A stretch of 64,000 bases of DNA from Arthrobacter pullicola (GCF_014836875.1 NZ_JACSQC010000010.1:1-64000), one strand, 5' to 3'. Counted from the stretch's first letter, positions 42,735 to 51,734 are shown. Notes: generated from the letters alone by a model not told the origin. Translations and numbers: made by a program.

Positions 42735-43044
42735 CGGTGGCAGTTTTCTCCCGTTGCAGCCCGTGCCATGCAAGAAGCGCGACGACGGCGAAGAAACCGC
42801 CGCGCATCCAGTCGAAGTGGTTGACCAGGTATCCGCCGGCAGCGACGAGCATAGCTGCGGTGGGCAGCCAAGGAATGTGCTTCCACCGCAGATTGGCGGC
42901 CAACCCAGCAATGAGGGCAACTAGCGCGCCGGTCACTGGAAACGAGCTTGTCTGATCATTGGGGAGACCGCCGACCGTGACGACGGCGGTGGCGAGCAGT
43001 ACTACCGCGAGAATGGGAAGAGCTGCGCGCAGAGCGGGCTTCAT
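42721..43044 (-). CDS. small integral membrane protein
   Basis: 107 aa with three to four hydrophobic segments (PILAVVLLATAVVTVGG, VTGALVALIAGLAA, AAMLVAAGGYLV, FFAVVALLAWHG). The ATG at 43044 has AGAGG upstream. The frame extends to a GTG at 43143 that overlaps the preceding stop, a less protein-like alternative. No family recognised; similar in layout to the gene upstream. Confidence 0.65.
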   Translation of the reverse strand: MKPALRAALPILAVVLLATAVVTVGGLPNDQTSSFPVTGALVALIAGLAANLRWKHIPWLPTAAMLVAAGGYLVNHFDWMRGGFFAVVALLAWHGLQREKTATDVHR

Positions 43045-43139
43045 TCTTGCCTCTTGGTCATGCGGGCTGTGTCCGGGCCGCCCTGGGTGCTTGAGGTGCG
43101 GAGCCCAAACGCCGCCTTCGGCGCACCAGCGGCCTTTGG

Positions 43140-43454
43140 TCACAGTGATGTTGACCAGAAAACCGGCGCTGTTGCAGCAATCACGAGGACCAGTAGGAGG
43201 ACAAGGTTCTTGCCCGGAAGCGAGTATTCGGAGTCAGCCGCCCAATTCCCCACATCCTGAAACACAATGACCAAGACGCCGGCGAGGCAGGCCAGGCCGC
43301 CCGTCAGCACTGCGAGGGGTGCAGGGTTCATGCCTGCGGCGGCCACAACGAGGACCCCGGCTGCGAGGAGGACAACGCAGCCCACCAGAACCGTCCTGAT
43401 GAACCTACTGATGGACCGGCGCGAAGAGTGGTCTGCGGTGCTCTGAAGCTTCAT
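43140..43454 (-). CDS. small integral membrane protein
   Basis: 104 aa. Charged N-terminus (MKLQSTADHSSRRSISRF), then three hydrophobic helices (VLVGCVVLLAAGVLVVAAAG, LAVLTGGLACLAGVLVIVF, LVLLLVLVIAATAPVFW). Alternative ATG at 43481. Probably cotranscribed with the next gene. Function unknown. Confidence 0.62.
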   Translation of the reverse strand: MKLQSTADHSSRRSISRFIRTVLVGCVVLLAAGVLVVAAAGMNPAPLAVLTGGLACLAGVLVIVFQDVGNWAADSEYSLPGKNLVLLLVLVIAATAPVFWSTSL

Positions 43455-43528
43455 GAGACGGAGCCTAACCGACGCTTCCAAGACCCATCAGAGCGTCAAC
43501 GCGTGTCCAGCAGATGTCCTGGGGCTCC

Positions 43529-44296
43529 CTAGAACAGCGGCCAGGGCACGGCAGGCATCCCGCCGCGCGGGCCAGGGAACACCGCCGTCGAACGCAGCCG
43601 GGCACAGCGTGTGGAAAGCGTTTCGATCTCCTCAGCGGTCAGCAGCTCCGCCAGCTGCTGGCCCAGCTCGCCGTCCAGCCCCGCGAGAACCCGGTCAATC
43701 CCGGCGAGTTCTTCCTCGCTAAGCTTCTCGCCGATCCAGCCCCACAGCACGGTCCGCAATTTGTGCTCGCTGTGAAACGTGAGCCCGTGGTCCACGCCGA
43801 ACCGGTGCCCGCCGGACATGGGGAGGATGTGGTCGCCCTTGCGGTCGGCGTTGTTGACGACGACGTCGAACACCGCCATCCGCCGCAGTGCCGCCGAGTC
43901 CTCATGAATGAGGGCGACGATCCGCCCGGCCGGATCCTCACCCTCCAAGACGAGCTTGAACCCCGACTCCGGCACCTCCTCCACAGCCACCAGATCCACC
44001 GCGGCCTGCTCCGGGTCGGTCTCCTGCCAGAGCTGCACCATGCCCTCGCCGAGCGGACCGTCCCGCAGCCAGGTGCGCGGCACGATGTTCCAGCCCAACG
44101 CCTCGGACACCAGATAGGCAGCAACTTCGCGGTGCGCCAGGCAGCCATCGGGGAAGTCCCACAAGGGTTTCTCCCCGGCTAGGGGTTTGTAGACGACCGC
44201 GGCGTCACCGATGCTGCCCAGGAATGTGGCGTTGGACGCCGTCGTAATCCGCCCCGTGAGCGTGAGTTCGTCGGTGAGCAGGTCCGGTGCCGGCAT
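43529..44296 (-). CDS. SCO1664-family kinase-fold protein
   Basis: 255 aa. The motifs VVYKPLAGEKPLWDFPDG, REVAAYLVSEALGW, VVNNADRKGDHIL and FGVDHGLTFHSE give it a PI3/4-kinase-like fold characteristic of the actinobacterial SCO1664 family. Overlaps the DUF3090 gene (TAATG). The trio with DUF3090 and an MSMEG_4193-type phosphatase is conserved in actinobacteria; biochemical role not established. Confidence 0.87.
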   Translation of the reverse strand: MPAPDLLTDELTLTGRITTASNATFLGSIGDAAVVYKPLAGEKPLWDFPDGCLAHREVAAYLVSEALGWNIVPRTWLRDGPLGEGMVQLWQETDPEQAAVDLVAVEEVPESGFKLVLEGEDPAGRIVALIHEDSAALRRMAVFDVVVNNADRKGDHILPMSGGHRFGVDHGLTFHSEHKLRTVLWGWIGEKLSEEELAGIDRVLAGLDGELGQQLAELLTAEEIETLSTRCARLRSTAVFPGPRGGMPAVPWPLF

Positions 44297-44850
44297 TAGT
44301 TTTCGGGAAGGGTGCAGGTGTGTCCGTCGGCGTCGATCGGCTGACCGCAGATCACGCAGATCGGACGGCCGGCGCCCACGATTTCCCGGGTGCGTTTCGC
44401 GAAGGCCCGCGCGGTGCCCACCGGCATCCGGACCCGCAGGACTTCGGCAGCATCGGCGTCGTCATCATCGTCGAGGAGTCCGTCGTCGTCCTCATCAACT
44501 TCCTCGAGGGGGTAGGCCTCGATGACGACCTGCGCCGTCGTCGGATCCCAGCCCAGGCTCATCACGCCGGCGCGGAACTGTTCCTCCACAGTGTCCAGAT
44601 CGTCGTTGTCGACCAGCTCCAGGGGAGTGTTCGCGGGCACGTGGAAGGGGTTGCCATCGATGGTCATCAGCTGGTCGAGGATCTCATCGATCTTCTCGGC
44701 GAGCTGGTCCGCCTGCAGCTTCTCCATGGCGATGCTGATGAGCTGCTTGCCTGCCCGCGCCTGCAGGTAGAACGTGCGCTGACCGGGGACGCCGACGGTG
44801 CCGACTACTACGCGGTCCGGCCAGTCGAAATCGTGAACGGTTGTAGGCAT
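44296..44850 (-). CDS. DUF3090 family protein
   Basis: 184 aa. Begins VHDFDWPDRVVVGTVGVPGQRTFYLQAR, which is typical of DUF3090. It ends in a zinc-knuckle-like pattern CVICGQPIDADGHTC. An acidic run (DEDDDGLLDDDDDADAAE) precedes it. Middle gene of the conserved three-gene operon. Confidence 0.9.
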   Translation of the reverse strand: MPTTVHDFDWPDRVVVGTVGVPGQRTFYLQARAGKQLISIAMEKLQADQLAEKIDEILDQLMTIDGNPFHVPANTPLELVDNDDLDTVEEQFRAGVMSLGWDPTTAQVVIEAYPLEEVDEDDDGLLDDDDDADAAEVLRVRMPVGTARAFAKRTREIVGAGRPICVICGQPIDADGHTCTLPEN

Positions 44851-44859
44851 AGGACTACT

Positions 44860-45567
44860 TTAGGCTCCTTGGACGCGCGGTGCTGCGTGGCCTGCGCCAC
44901 CACCGACCGGCGCATCCTGCGCTCCGTGGACGGCAGCCAGCCAGGAGAGGTCTCCGGCGTCGGTATTGGTGGCGTGCACGGTGGGCCGCCCCGGGCCGTA
45001 ACGCACGATCGACACGGACGCCGGCCCGACATCGATCCGCTGGAACAGATCCAGGTGCATGCCGAGCGCGTCGGCCAGGACTGACTTGATGATGTCCCCG
45101 TGGCTCACCGCCGCCCAGACGGCGCCCGGACCGTGCTCGGCTTCGAACGCGGCGTCATGCCGCCGGATCGCCGCCACCGCCCGGGCCTGCATCGCAGCCA
45201 TGGACTCACCACCGGGGAAAACGACGGCGGAGGGCTGGGTCTGCACGACCTTCCACAGATCCTCTTTCGCCAGGTCGGCGAGGGTTTGACCCTGCCACTG
45301 GCCGTAATCACATTCGGTGAGGTCGCCGTCGACCGGTGCGTGCGGAGTGCCCGGCTGGTGGTCGAGGATGAACTGCGCGGTCTGCCGGCAGCGCTCGAGC
45401 GGACTCGACACCACTCCGACCAGGGGCACGACGGCGAGCCGTTGCCCGGTTGCGTCCGCCTGGTTCCGGCCGACGTCGTCGAGGCTGACCCCGGGGGTCC
45501 GTCCGGCCAGCAGGCCCGAGGCATTCGCTGTGGTGCGGCCGTGCCGCACGAGGATTACTGTTGCCAT
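44860..45567 (-). CDS. histidine phosphatase (MSMEG_4193 family)
   Basis: 235 aa. Phosphoglycerate-mutase-like fold with RHG motif LVRHGRTTAN, SSPLERCRQTA, acidic GDLTECDYGQWQG and second catalytic His in AAVSHGDIIKSV. First gene of the trio with DUF3090 and SCO1664-type genes. Substrate unknown. Upstream 45568-45862 (295 nt) holds no clear gene. Confidence 0.92.
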   Translation of the reverse strand: MATVILVRHGRTTANASGLLAGRTPGVSLDDVGRNQADATGQRLAVVPLVGVVSSPLERCRQTAQFILDHQPGTPHAPVDGDLTECDYGQWQGQTLADLAKEDLWKVVQTQPSAVVFPGGESMAAMQARAVAAIRRHDAAFEAEHGPGAVWAAVSHGDIIKSVLADALGMHLDLFQRIDVGPASVSIVRYGPGRPTVHATNTDAGDLSWLAAVHGAQDAPVGGGAGHAAPRVQGA

Positions 45568-45862
45568 GCCCCCAGCGTAGTTCCCTGCCGCCCTAAGGCG
45601 GCGGCAAGGCGGGGGCAGCTGACACCGTGGGGTGAGGGGCCGGCGTCGTCCCCACTGAGAGGATCTCCGATCTCGAATCCGACATCAACGATGGCGAAGA
45701 CCGTCGGCGCGGTCGTGACGAGGAATCCCGCTAGAGGGGGCCGTGGGTGTGTGCCGTAGTGCGTAGCCCCGTTAGGTTCATTCATTGTGTGGTGTGACAC
45801 GGCGCACTTAAACTGTTGTCGGGCGGCCCGGTCCAGCCTGTACACCGTAAGGGGCGATCCAA

Positions 45863-46588
45863 ATGGCCGACTTTTTTACGGCTGAACCCGGCGAAACCGC
45901 GGCTCCCCTGCCGCCGGGGCCCATCCTGTGCACCGGGACCGCGGGAATGCGGCGCATTCACCGATTTTTCCTCTGGGCGTACGACGAGGCGCCCGGCCTG
46001 GTGCAGTCCACCGCGGCTGGAGATACCGTCCGCGCTGCGTACGTGGGGGAGGTGCTCGGAAACTTCGACGGTACCCTTCACATCCACCATGAGGGCGAAG
46101 ACCTGCTGATGTATCCGCAGCTGGCCGACCGGGCGCCGGCGTGCGCGCTGCATGTAGCCCAGATGCTGGAGCAGCACCGGAAGGTGACGGACCGGCTTGA
46201 GGGGATCGACCCGGTCCGGCGGCGCTGGATGCAGACGGCAGGCAAAGCGGTCAGTGAGGAACTCGCTGAACGCTACGAGGACCTGTCCACTCTGCTGAAA
46301 GTGCATCTGCGGCGCGAAGTCACTGAGGTAATGCCTGCTGTGGACAGGGTCCTGAACGAAAAGGAAATGAACGCGGTCGGCCAGCACGGGATCGACCAGC
46401 TCGACAAGAAATTCCTCGTGAGCTATCTCGGCATGGTGTTGGCCACGAATCCTCCGGAGGACCGGAAAGAACTCTTCAAGGAAATCCCTGCGCCGGTTCG
46501 TCTCGCCTACCGCGTCGTCGGGCGGCGAATGTACCGGCGGCAATATTCGACACTTTTTCCCGGGCGCGACATTCCAGCGACGCTTTAG
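45863..46588 (+). CDS. hemerythrin-domain protein
   Basis: 241 aa helical-bundle protein with hemerythrin HHE-type ligands: MRRIHRFFLW, LHIHHEGEDLLMYPQL, EQHRKVTD and VHLRREVTEVMPAV. Likely binds a di-iron centre for oxygen or NO sensing or defence. The C-terminal 70 residues are a basic extension (RLAYRVVGRRMYRRQY). AAGGGGCG precedes the ATG. Confidence 0.85.
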   Translation: MADFFTAEPGETAAPLPPGPILCTGTAGMRRIHRFFLWAYDEAPGLVQSTAAGDTVRAAYVGEVLGNFDGTLHIHHEGEDLLMYPQLADRAPACALHVAQMLEQHRKVTDRLEGIDPVRRRWMQTAGKAVSEELAERYEDLSTLLKVHLRREVTEVMPAVDRVLNEKEMNAVGQHGIDQLDKKFLVSYLGMVLATNPPEDRKELFKEIPAPVRLAYRVVGRRMYRRQYSTLFPGRDIPATL

Positions 46589-46647
46589 TCAGGTTGTCGG
46601 AAACCCCTCTGCGCCGTCGTCCGCCCGTGGACTCCCCGCGCCACCCA

Positions 46648-47985
46648 TCAGTCCGCGCTCACACGGTCCTCGCGTTTGCGCCGGGCCCGGGCTGCGAGGA
46701 ACAACAGGGATCCGACCGCTACGTAGGCGGCGGAACCGAGCCAGATGGGTCCGGTCTGCTGTGCCAGGAGCACGATGCTTGCAATGATCGCGAGGACCGG
46801 CACGAATCTGGGTGCCGAGAAGTGGTCGTGCTCCACTTTGTCCTTCTTGAGGACGAGGACGCTCACGTTGGCGGACAGGAACACCAGGAGCAGGAGCAGC
46901 ACGGTGGTTTCGGCCAGCGAGGCGACATTCCCGGTCAGGGTGAGGATGATCGTCAAGGCGGCAATGACCACGATGGAAACCCAGGGCGTGCGGCGGCCCG
47001 GCAGGACGCGGCTGAAGGCCCGGGGAAGCAGTTCCGCTTCTGCCAGTCCGTAGCCGACACGGCTGGCCATCACCATGAACAGCAGCGCCCCGTTGGCGAT
47101 GGCGATCAGGGCGATGAGACTGAACAGCCAGGGCGGGATGCCGACACCGCTGGCAGCAACGACGTCGAGCAGGGGTCCGGTGGAATCGGCCAGCTCAGCC
47201 GGCGGCAGGACGATGACCGCGCTGAGCGCGATGAGGAGATAAACCAGCCCTGCGGTGCCGATGGCGCCGAACAGGGCGCGGGGGTAGGCCTTAGACGGTT
47301 GACGCACTTCCTCGGCCATGTTCGCCGCCGCCTCGAAGCCAAGGAACGAGAAAAAGGCCACGATGGAGGCGGCAAAGGCACCTTCAAGGGGCGGTATGTC
47401 CGGCGCGAACTCGAGGAGCCGGGATGGCTCACCGTTGCCGGAGGTGAGCACGATGGCGCCGACGAAGATGACGATGGCGAGACCGGTTACTTCGATGATG
47501 GACGCGACGAGGTTAGCGGTGAGGGACTCCCGGACACCGCGCAGGTTGATGAGTGTCAGCGCGATGATGAACGCAACCGCTGCGGGGGCGGAGGGAACAT
47601 CGATGAGCGCGTTCAGGTAATCACCCGCGAAAGCGTTCGCAAGGGCGGCGGCCGTGGTGATGCCCGAGGCCATCATCAGGAATCCAACGAGGAAGGACAG
47701 ATAGGGGATGCCGAAGGCCCGGTCGACGTAGCGGGCTGCACCTCCGGCGTGCGGGTATTTGGTGATCAGCTCCGCGTAGGTCGCGGCGGTGAGCATCGCG
47801 ACGACCAACGCGATCAGCAGGGGCAGCCAGATGGCGCCACCAACATCGGCGGCCATGGTGCCCACCAGGGTGTAGATGCCGGCGCCGAGGGTGTCGCCCA
47901 CAATAAATGCGAACAGCAGCGGCGTGCCAATTGCCCGCTTCAACCCGGTTTGGGGTTTCGATGCCGTGCCGGGATCTTTTGTCAT
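46648..47985 (-). CDS. APC-family amino acid permease
   Basis: 445 aa with 12 hydrophobic helices. Consensus GDTLGAGIYTLVGTMAADVGG in TM1, AELITKYPHAGGAARYVDRAFG after TM2, and FFSFLGFEAAANMAEEVRQPSKAYPRAL in TM6-loop are hallmarks of cationic/neutral amino-acid APC carriers. Convergent with the hemerythrin gene. Substrate not predictable. Confidence 0.9.
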   Translation of the reverse strand: MTKDPGTASKPQTGLKRAIGTPLLFAFIVGDTLGAGIYTLVGTMAADVGGAIWLPLLIALVVAMLTAATYAELITKYPHAGGAARYVDRAFGIPYLSFLVGFLMMASGITTAAALANAFAGDYLNALIDVPSAPAAVAFIIALTLINLRGVRESLTANLVASIIEVTGLAIVIFVGAIVLTSGNGEPSRLLEFAPDIPPLEGAFAASIVAFFSFLGFEAAANMAEEVRQPSKAYPRALFGAIGTAGLVYLLIALSAVIVLPPAELADSTGPLLDVVAASGVGIPPWLFSLIALIAIANGALLFMVMASRVGYGLAEAELLPRAFSRVLPGRRTPWVSIVVIAALTIILTLTGNVASLAETTVLLLLLVFLSANVSVLVLKKDKVEHDHFSAPRFVPVLAIIASIVLLAQQTGPIWLGSAAYVAVGSLLFLAARARRKREDRVSAD

Positions 47986-48119
47986 TGGCCTATTGGAATT
48001 CGTTTCCCATTCCAGCGCAAGAGAACTTTTGGACTGGAGCTGTCCGAAGCGGCTAAGCCGACGACGGCGCTCCGGTTCCGCCTCTGGCCGCGGCGGTGCC
48101 TTCTGGCTAGGGTGAGCGG

Positions 48120-48470
48120 ATGGCAGCTCGACTCTCGCGTCTCCTGACAGCGACCACGGTAGTTCTCCTGGTGGCGCTTCTGGTGATCATGATTGTTGAC
48201 CGGTTGACGGCGGCGAACCTCGGCCCGTGGAGCAACGCGGTCATCTGGGCGCTCGCCGTCCTGATTCTGATTCGCCTAATAACCAGCGCTGGATCCTGGC
48301 GTTCGAAAATTGCGGGTCCGGTTTCCGGTGCAGTTTCCGTGCAATCACGAATGTTCGGCTTCACCCCAGGAAGCTCACCAATTGAGCATTCCAGCGGCCC
48401 GGCGTACACCATCTCAGCGATAGAAAATGATGAGAATTCTCTGCGCAGCCGGGATACGGACTCCCGTTAG
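48120..48470 (+). CDS. small membrane protein
   Basis: 116 aa. Two helices (TTVVLLVALLVIMIVDRL, AVIWALAVLILIRLI) and a polar C-terminal tail. AGGGTGAG precedes the ATG. Its 3' end overlaps the next gene by 44 nt in another frame. No family recognised. Confidence 0.55.
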   Translation: MAARLSRLLTATTVVLLVALLVIMIVDRLTAANLGPWSNAVIWALAVLILIRLITSAGSWRSKIAGPVSGAVSVQSRMFGFTPGSSPIEHSSGPAYTISAIENDENSLRSRDTDSR

Positions 48471-48927
48471 CCGGGCGTTGACGGCCAGCGTTGCCGCCGC
48501 CGTCGTCGTTATGGCTGCCCTGGCTGGCTGCGGCTCTATCTCGCGGGACGAGCCGCCATGCCTGCCTCCTGGGTTCTCGGCCAGTCCTGCCAGCGTCCGG
48601 ACTGGTGAGCAGGTCACCGTGTCGGCTTCTGACTCGGAGTGCAATCCGCGTTATGGGCAGGACGCCAGTATCAAGATCACCGTCACGGACTCCGCTGGCA
48701 ATCAGGTCATCGACACGACGGCTCCGATGAACGACGCCGGCGGCTTCACCTACACCTTCAACGTCCCCGCCAACACTGCAACGGGAGCCGGCTCCATCTC
48801 CGCTTATCCGCACGGCATCGACTGGTGCGATGACACCGGACGGAACAATCGGGCACGAGCCGAAACCCGTACCTTCACCCGCGTATCCTGCGTCATGCCG
48901 CAGGTGAGCCTCACGGTACTTCCCTAG
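48427..48927 (+). CDS. putative lipoprotein
   Basis: 166 aa. Signal peptide with hydrophobic core AAAVVVMAALAGC; lipobox LAGC. The mature part is beta-rich (VTVSASDSEC, IKITVTDSAGNQVID, FTYTFNVPA) like an Ig-like adhesion or binding domain, with paired cysteines. No known family. Overlaps the preceding small gene. Confidence 0.68.
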   Translation: MMRILCAAGIRTPVSRALTASVAAAVVVMAALAGCGSISRDEPPCLPPGFSASPASVRTGEQVTVSASDSECNPRYGQDASIKITVTDSAGNQVIDTTAPMNDAGGFTYTFNVPANTATGAGSISAYPHGIDWCDDTGRNNRARAETRTFTRVSCVMPQVSLTVLP

Positions 48928-48968
48928 GGCGGGTACGTGCTGGCCAGCTTCGGGCCGTCTGCCCGCTG

Positions 48969-49445
48969 CTAGGTAGCGGAAGCGGCAGCCACGCCGTCGC
49001 TGGGTCCATGCTCGACGAGGGGGCCTGACGTGCCGCTGATTCGGGTACCCTGCTCAGTCGTGGCGGCCATTACCAGCACACCAAACTCGAAGCCTGAATA
49101 CCTCGTTCGCTTAAACAGGCCGGCCTTCGGTTCAGCCTGTGCGCCGGGCCCGATTGCCGATACGAAGACATCGCTGCCCTCGTCACCACTGGCAGTGAAG
49201 GTCACCCGGCGCTCGAATATCTCCGACTCGAACCGGGCGCGTAGCTCAACGACGAACTCACCACCGACTTCCAGATTTAGGTGCAGAACACCGAAGTCGC
49301 CCAAGGCAACTTCGCCAGCGGGCTTAAGAGTCCCATCAGCCTCGCGGACCAAGACCGTCGCGCGGCCCTCCCGAACCTTGCCGTCTTTCACCCAGGAGAC
49401 ATCATCACGCGGATAACATCCCAACGTCACCTCGGCTACCTTCAC
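48969..49445 (-). CDS. hypothetical protein
   Basis: 158 aa, cytoplasmic, mostly beta-strand (ATVLVREADGTLKP, GVLHLNLEVGGEFVVELRARF, RRVTFTAS). No motif recognised. Stand-alone gene, convergent with the lipoprotein gene. The ATG follows GAAGGAGA-like sequence on the minus strand. Confidence 0.62.
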   Translation of the reverse strand: MKVAEVTLGCYPRDDVSWVKDGKVREGRATVLVREADGTLKPAGEVALGDFGVLHLNLEVGGEFVVELRARFESEIFERRVTFTASGDEGSDVFVSAIGPGAQAEPKAGLFKRTRYSGFEFGVLVMAATTEQGTRISGTSGPLVEHGPSDGVAAASAT

Positions 49446-49559
49446 AACGTTTCCTTCTCCTGTTTTCAGCTGTAGGGCATAACGTTACGACGGTATTCCA
49501 GGTGCGATCCAGCCAGGATGGCTGGCTAGGGAACCTTGATGATCGTTAGTCTCGGCCCC

Positions 49560-49985
49560 ATGAGCGTATTCCCTCAGGTGCTTCACACGGTTCTCGATAC
49601 TACTGATGTTCGGGGACTGGCGGAGTTCTACCGTCACTTGCTCGGACTCCAGTATCGGCCAGGAGATGAGCCCGCGGGTGAGGGAATGCCTGACGACGTC
49701 GATTGGCTCGTTCTCACTGATGCACAGGGCGGCCGCAAGCTTGCTTTTCAGCGGGTTGATCATTTGAAGCGGACGACTTGGCCGCTGCCTGATGTGCCGA
49801 TGCAGATGCACCTCGACTTAACAGTTCCTGACCGAGAGACACTCGAGCATCACCACTCCAGGGCGTTGGCGTTGGGGGCAGAGCTCCGCTTCGATCGTAC
49901 GGACGACCCGAACGAGCCGTTGTACGTTTACGCCGATCCGGCCGGTCATCCGTTCTGCATCTTCGTTGGGGCAGGCATTCCATGA
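49560..49985 (+). CDS. VOC-family glyoxalase/dioxygenase-like protein
   Basis: 141 aa. Vicinal-oxygen-chelate fold: VLHTVLDTTDVRGLAEFYRHLLGLQY with a metal-binding His near the start, PMQMHLDLTVPD in the second module and YVYADPAGHPFCIFVG at the end. Metal enzyme or binding protein of unknown substrate. Frame extends to 49536 without support. Confidence 0.85.
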   Translation: MSVFPQVLHTVLDTTDVRGLAEFYRHLLGLQYRPGDEPAGEGMPDDVDWLVLTDAQGGRKLAFQRVDHLKRTTWPLPDVPMQMHLDLTVPDRETLEHHHSRALALGAELRFDRTDDPNEPLYVYADPAGHPFCIFVGAGIP

Positions 49986-50006
49986 GGGTGGTCCCCGGAT
50001 GGCGGT

Positions 50007-50240
50007 TCAGCTGCCGGAAATGACCGTTGCACTTTGGATGACAGAACCCGGCAGTACCGCCTGGGCGCGAAGGATTTCGATCCCGAGCAACCTGCCGCCG
50101 GCGTCGAAGTCGAGAGTCAGTTCACCGTTTCCACCGGGCGTGACAATGGAGTGGATTTGCTCAGCCGATTGTCCGGGGAGGATCTGATCCGCCAGCTGGA
50201 TGTACGCGGCGTCCACGTCCGGGTCGTACGTAATCTTCAT
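50007..50240 (-). CDS. DUF2283 family protein
   Basis: 77 aa. Family consensus ITYDPDVDAAYIQLAD...LTLDFDAGGRLLGIEIL is plain. Small beta-rich protein of unknown role, found widely in bacteria. Confidence 0.9.
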   Translation of the reverse strand: MKITYDPDVDAAYIQLADQILPGQSAEQIHSIVTPGGNGELTLDFDAGGRLLGIEILRAQAVLPGSVIQSATVISGS

Positions 50241-50250
50241 GGCTGCCTAG

Positions 50251-50646
50251 CTAGTTTCTGGTCTCTGGGGTACCGTCGGCTGGACGCGTGAGGTCGGTAA
50301 GTTCCCCGGTATGGCGGGCGATACGTTCAAAGAGCGGCACCAGCAGTTCCGTGACTTCCTGCCCTAGGTTTGTCAGCGAGTATTCCACGTGCGGAGGCAT
50401 GGTGGGCCGCTGCTCCCGCAGGATGAAGCCGTCTGCAATCAGTGCCTGCAGGCACTGGGACAGCATCTTCTCGCTGACCCCGTCCAAGGCCCGCCGAAGC
50501 TCGTTCCACCTCAGCGTTCCCTCCGATAAGGCGAGCAGGATCAGCGTGCCCCACTTGTTCGTCACATGACCGAGAACAGCGCGGGTGGCGCAGTCGGCCG
50601 GGATCGACAGTGTGGAACGGTTCGGCTTTTCCGAGGCTTGAAGCAT
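50251..50646 (-). CDS. HxlR-family transcriptional regulator
   Basis: 131 aa winged helix: VTNKWGTLILLALSEGTLRWNELRRAL, VSEKMLSQCLQALIADGFILR and VEYSLTNLGQEV are family hallmarks. One Cys (PADCATRAVLG) near the N-terminus may serve redox or quinone sensing as in some members. Divergent from the SDR gene, with a near-palindromic operator between. Confidence 0.92.
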   Translation of the reverse strand: MLQASEKPNRSTLSIPADCATRAVLGHVTNKWGTLILLALSEGTLRWNELRRALDGVSEKMLSQCLQALIADGFILREQRPTMPPHVEYSLTNLGQEVTELLVPLFERIARHTGELTDLTRPADGTPETRN

Positions 50647-50655
50647 ACCCCCATC

Positions 50656-50677
50656 GTACTTACTAAATAGTGGGTAC
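50656..50677. promoter_or_regulatory. probable HxlR operator
   Basis: GTAC-TT-ACTA-AA-TAGT-GG-GTAC is a 22-bp inverted repeat, symmetrical except at TT/GG. It starts 9 nt upstream of the hxlR-type start and about 90 nt before the SDR. Matches the GTAC-ended operators typical of the family. Confidence 0.65.
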
Positions 50678-50764
50678 CTGACTTTTGGAATATTGGGGTT
50701 TTCCGCGCCCTTTTACCTAATGTGCCCACAGCAGTGAGCGTTTCACGTCCCTTGGAGAATAAAC

Positions 50765-51505
50765 ATGTCAGCCATTACCTCACCCGTCCTCGTCGTCTTC
50801 GGAGCCGGACCCGGACTTGGTGCCTCGGTAGCGCGCCGCTTCGGCCGGGAAGGTTTCCGGGTGGCCCTGGTAGGGCGGCGGCAGGAACCGCTTCAGGACT
50901 TCGCCGAAACGTTGAAGGCCGAAGGTATCGAAGCGGCACCCTTTACGGCCGACCTCTCCGATCCTGCGCGGATCCCCTCGCTGATTGCCGACATCCGTGA
51001 GCGGTTCGGCCGCATCGACGTCATTGAATACGGTCCGGCCAGCGCCGCCGACCAGGGGTTTGTCCCCGCCGCGGAGCTGGATACTGCAGACCTGGAAAAA
51101 TACCTGCGCCTCTTCCTGCTCACCCCTGTGGAAATCGTCCGTTCGGTCCTCCCCGAGCTCATCGAACGCGGCAATGGTGCCATCCTGGTAACCCATGGCT
51201 CGTCCTCGGCGACAGGAATTCCCTTCCTCAGTGGTGTCGGCCCGGCCATGGCGGCCATGCGTAACTACCTCTATTCCCTGAACGGAGAGCTTGAAGGAAC
51301 CGGGGTCTACGCAGGAACCCTCACCATCGGAGCGCTCATTACCAGCGGTGAGCCCTTCGCAGACCAGGGCTTCCCCGGGGATGCCGAGGCTGCAGCCACC
51401 TTCCCGACAGTCCACCCCGATACCCTCGCCGGCCTGTACTGGGACATGTATGTCCAGCGTGGTGCAGCAGAGCAGGCCTACCCGCAGCTGGCTGTCACAG
51501 CATGA
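50765..51505 (+). CDS. short-chain dehydrogenase/reductase
   Basis: 246 aa. The N-terminal motif is FGAGPGLGASVARRFG, and the central ILVTHGSSSA is present. The usual YxxxK is not clear: around MAAMRNYLYSLNGEL the expected Lys is missing, so catalysis may be altered. Probably the target of the divergent HxlR regulator, as in electrophile or quinone responses. Confidence 0.8.
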   Translation: MSAITSPVLVVFGAGPGLGASVARRFGREGFRVALVGRRQEPLQDFAETLKAEGIEAAPFTADLSDPARIPSLIADIRERFGRIDVIEYGPASAADQGFVPAAELDTADLEKYLRLFLLTPVEIVRSVLPELIERGNGAILVTHGSSSATGIPFLSGVGPAMAAMRNYLYSLNGELEGTGVYAGTLTIGALITSGEPFADQGFPGDAEAAATFPTVHPDTLAGLYWDMYVQRGAAEQAYPQLAVTA

Positions 51506-51524
51506 ACAGCAGGTAAGTGATCGG

Positions 51525-51556
51525 CCGGGTGGGGGCGGAAGCCGCCTCCCGCCCGG
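51525..51556 (+). terminator. GC-rich hairpin after SDR gene
   Basis: CCGGGTGGGGGCGG and CCGCCTCCCGCCCGG pair around AAG, 19 nt after the SDR stop. No T-run. The rest of 51557-51734 shows nothing else. Confidence 0.5.
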
Positions 51557-51734
51557 CGTCGCCGCCTCTGAAGGATGCAAAGCAGGCGCTCTGTATGAGG
51601 CAAGGGCCATCGTGTGCCCTCCTGCCCGCTGAGCTGCCCCGGCGTAGGGAAGGGTGAGCGGTTCGAGGGACGGTCGACGCAATGCTGCATGGAGTAGTAG
51701 GAATCCAGTTCAGCGGTTGTCGATGTCCTTGGAC

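Noticed and set aside
43045-43143. GTG at 43143 as the start of the 107-aa membrane protein
   Set aside because: The overlap with the upstream stop is tempting, but the extra 33 residues are unlike a protein start, and ATG 43044 has a better ribosome-binding site.
45678-45755. Short coding-like frame ERISDLESDINDGEDRRRGR before a stop
   Set aside because: Only about 30 codons after an upstream stop, with no start or ribosome-binding site; codon bias alone could produce it.
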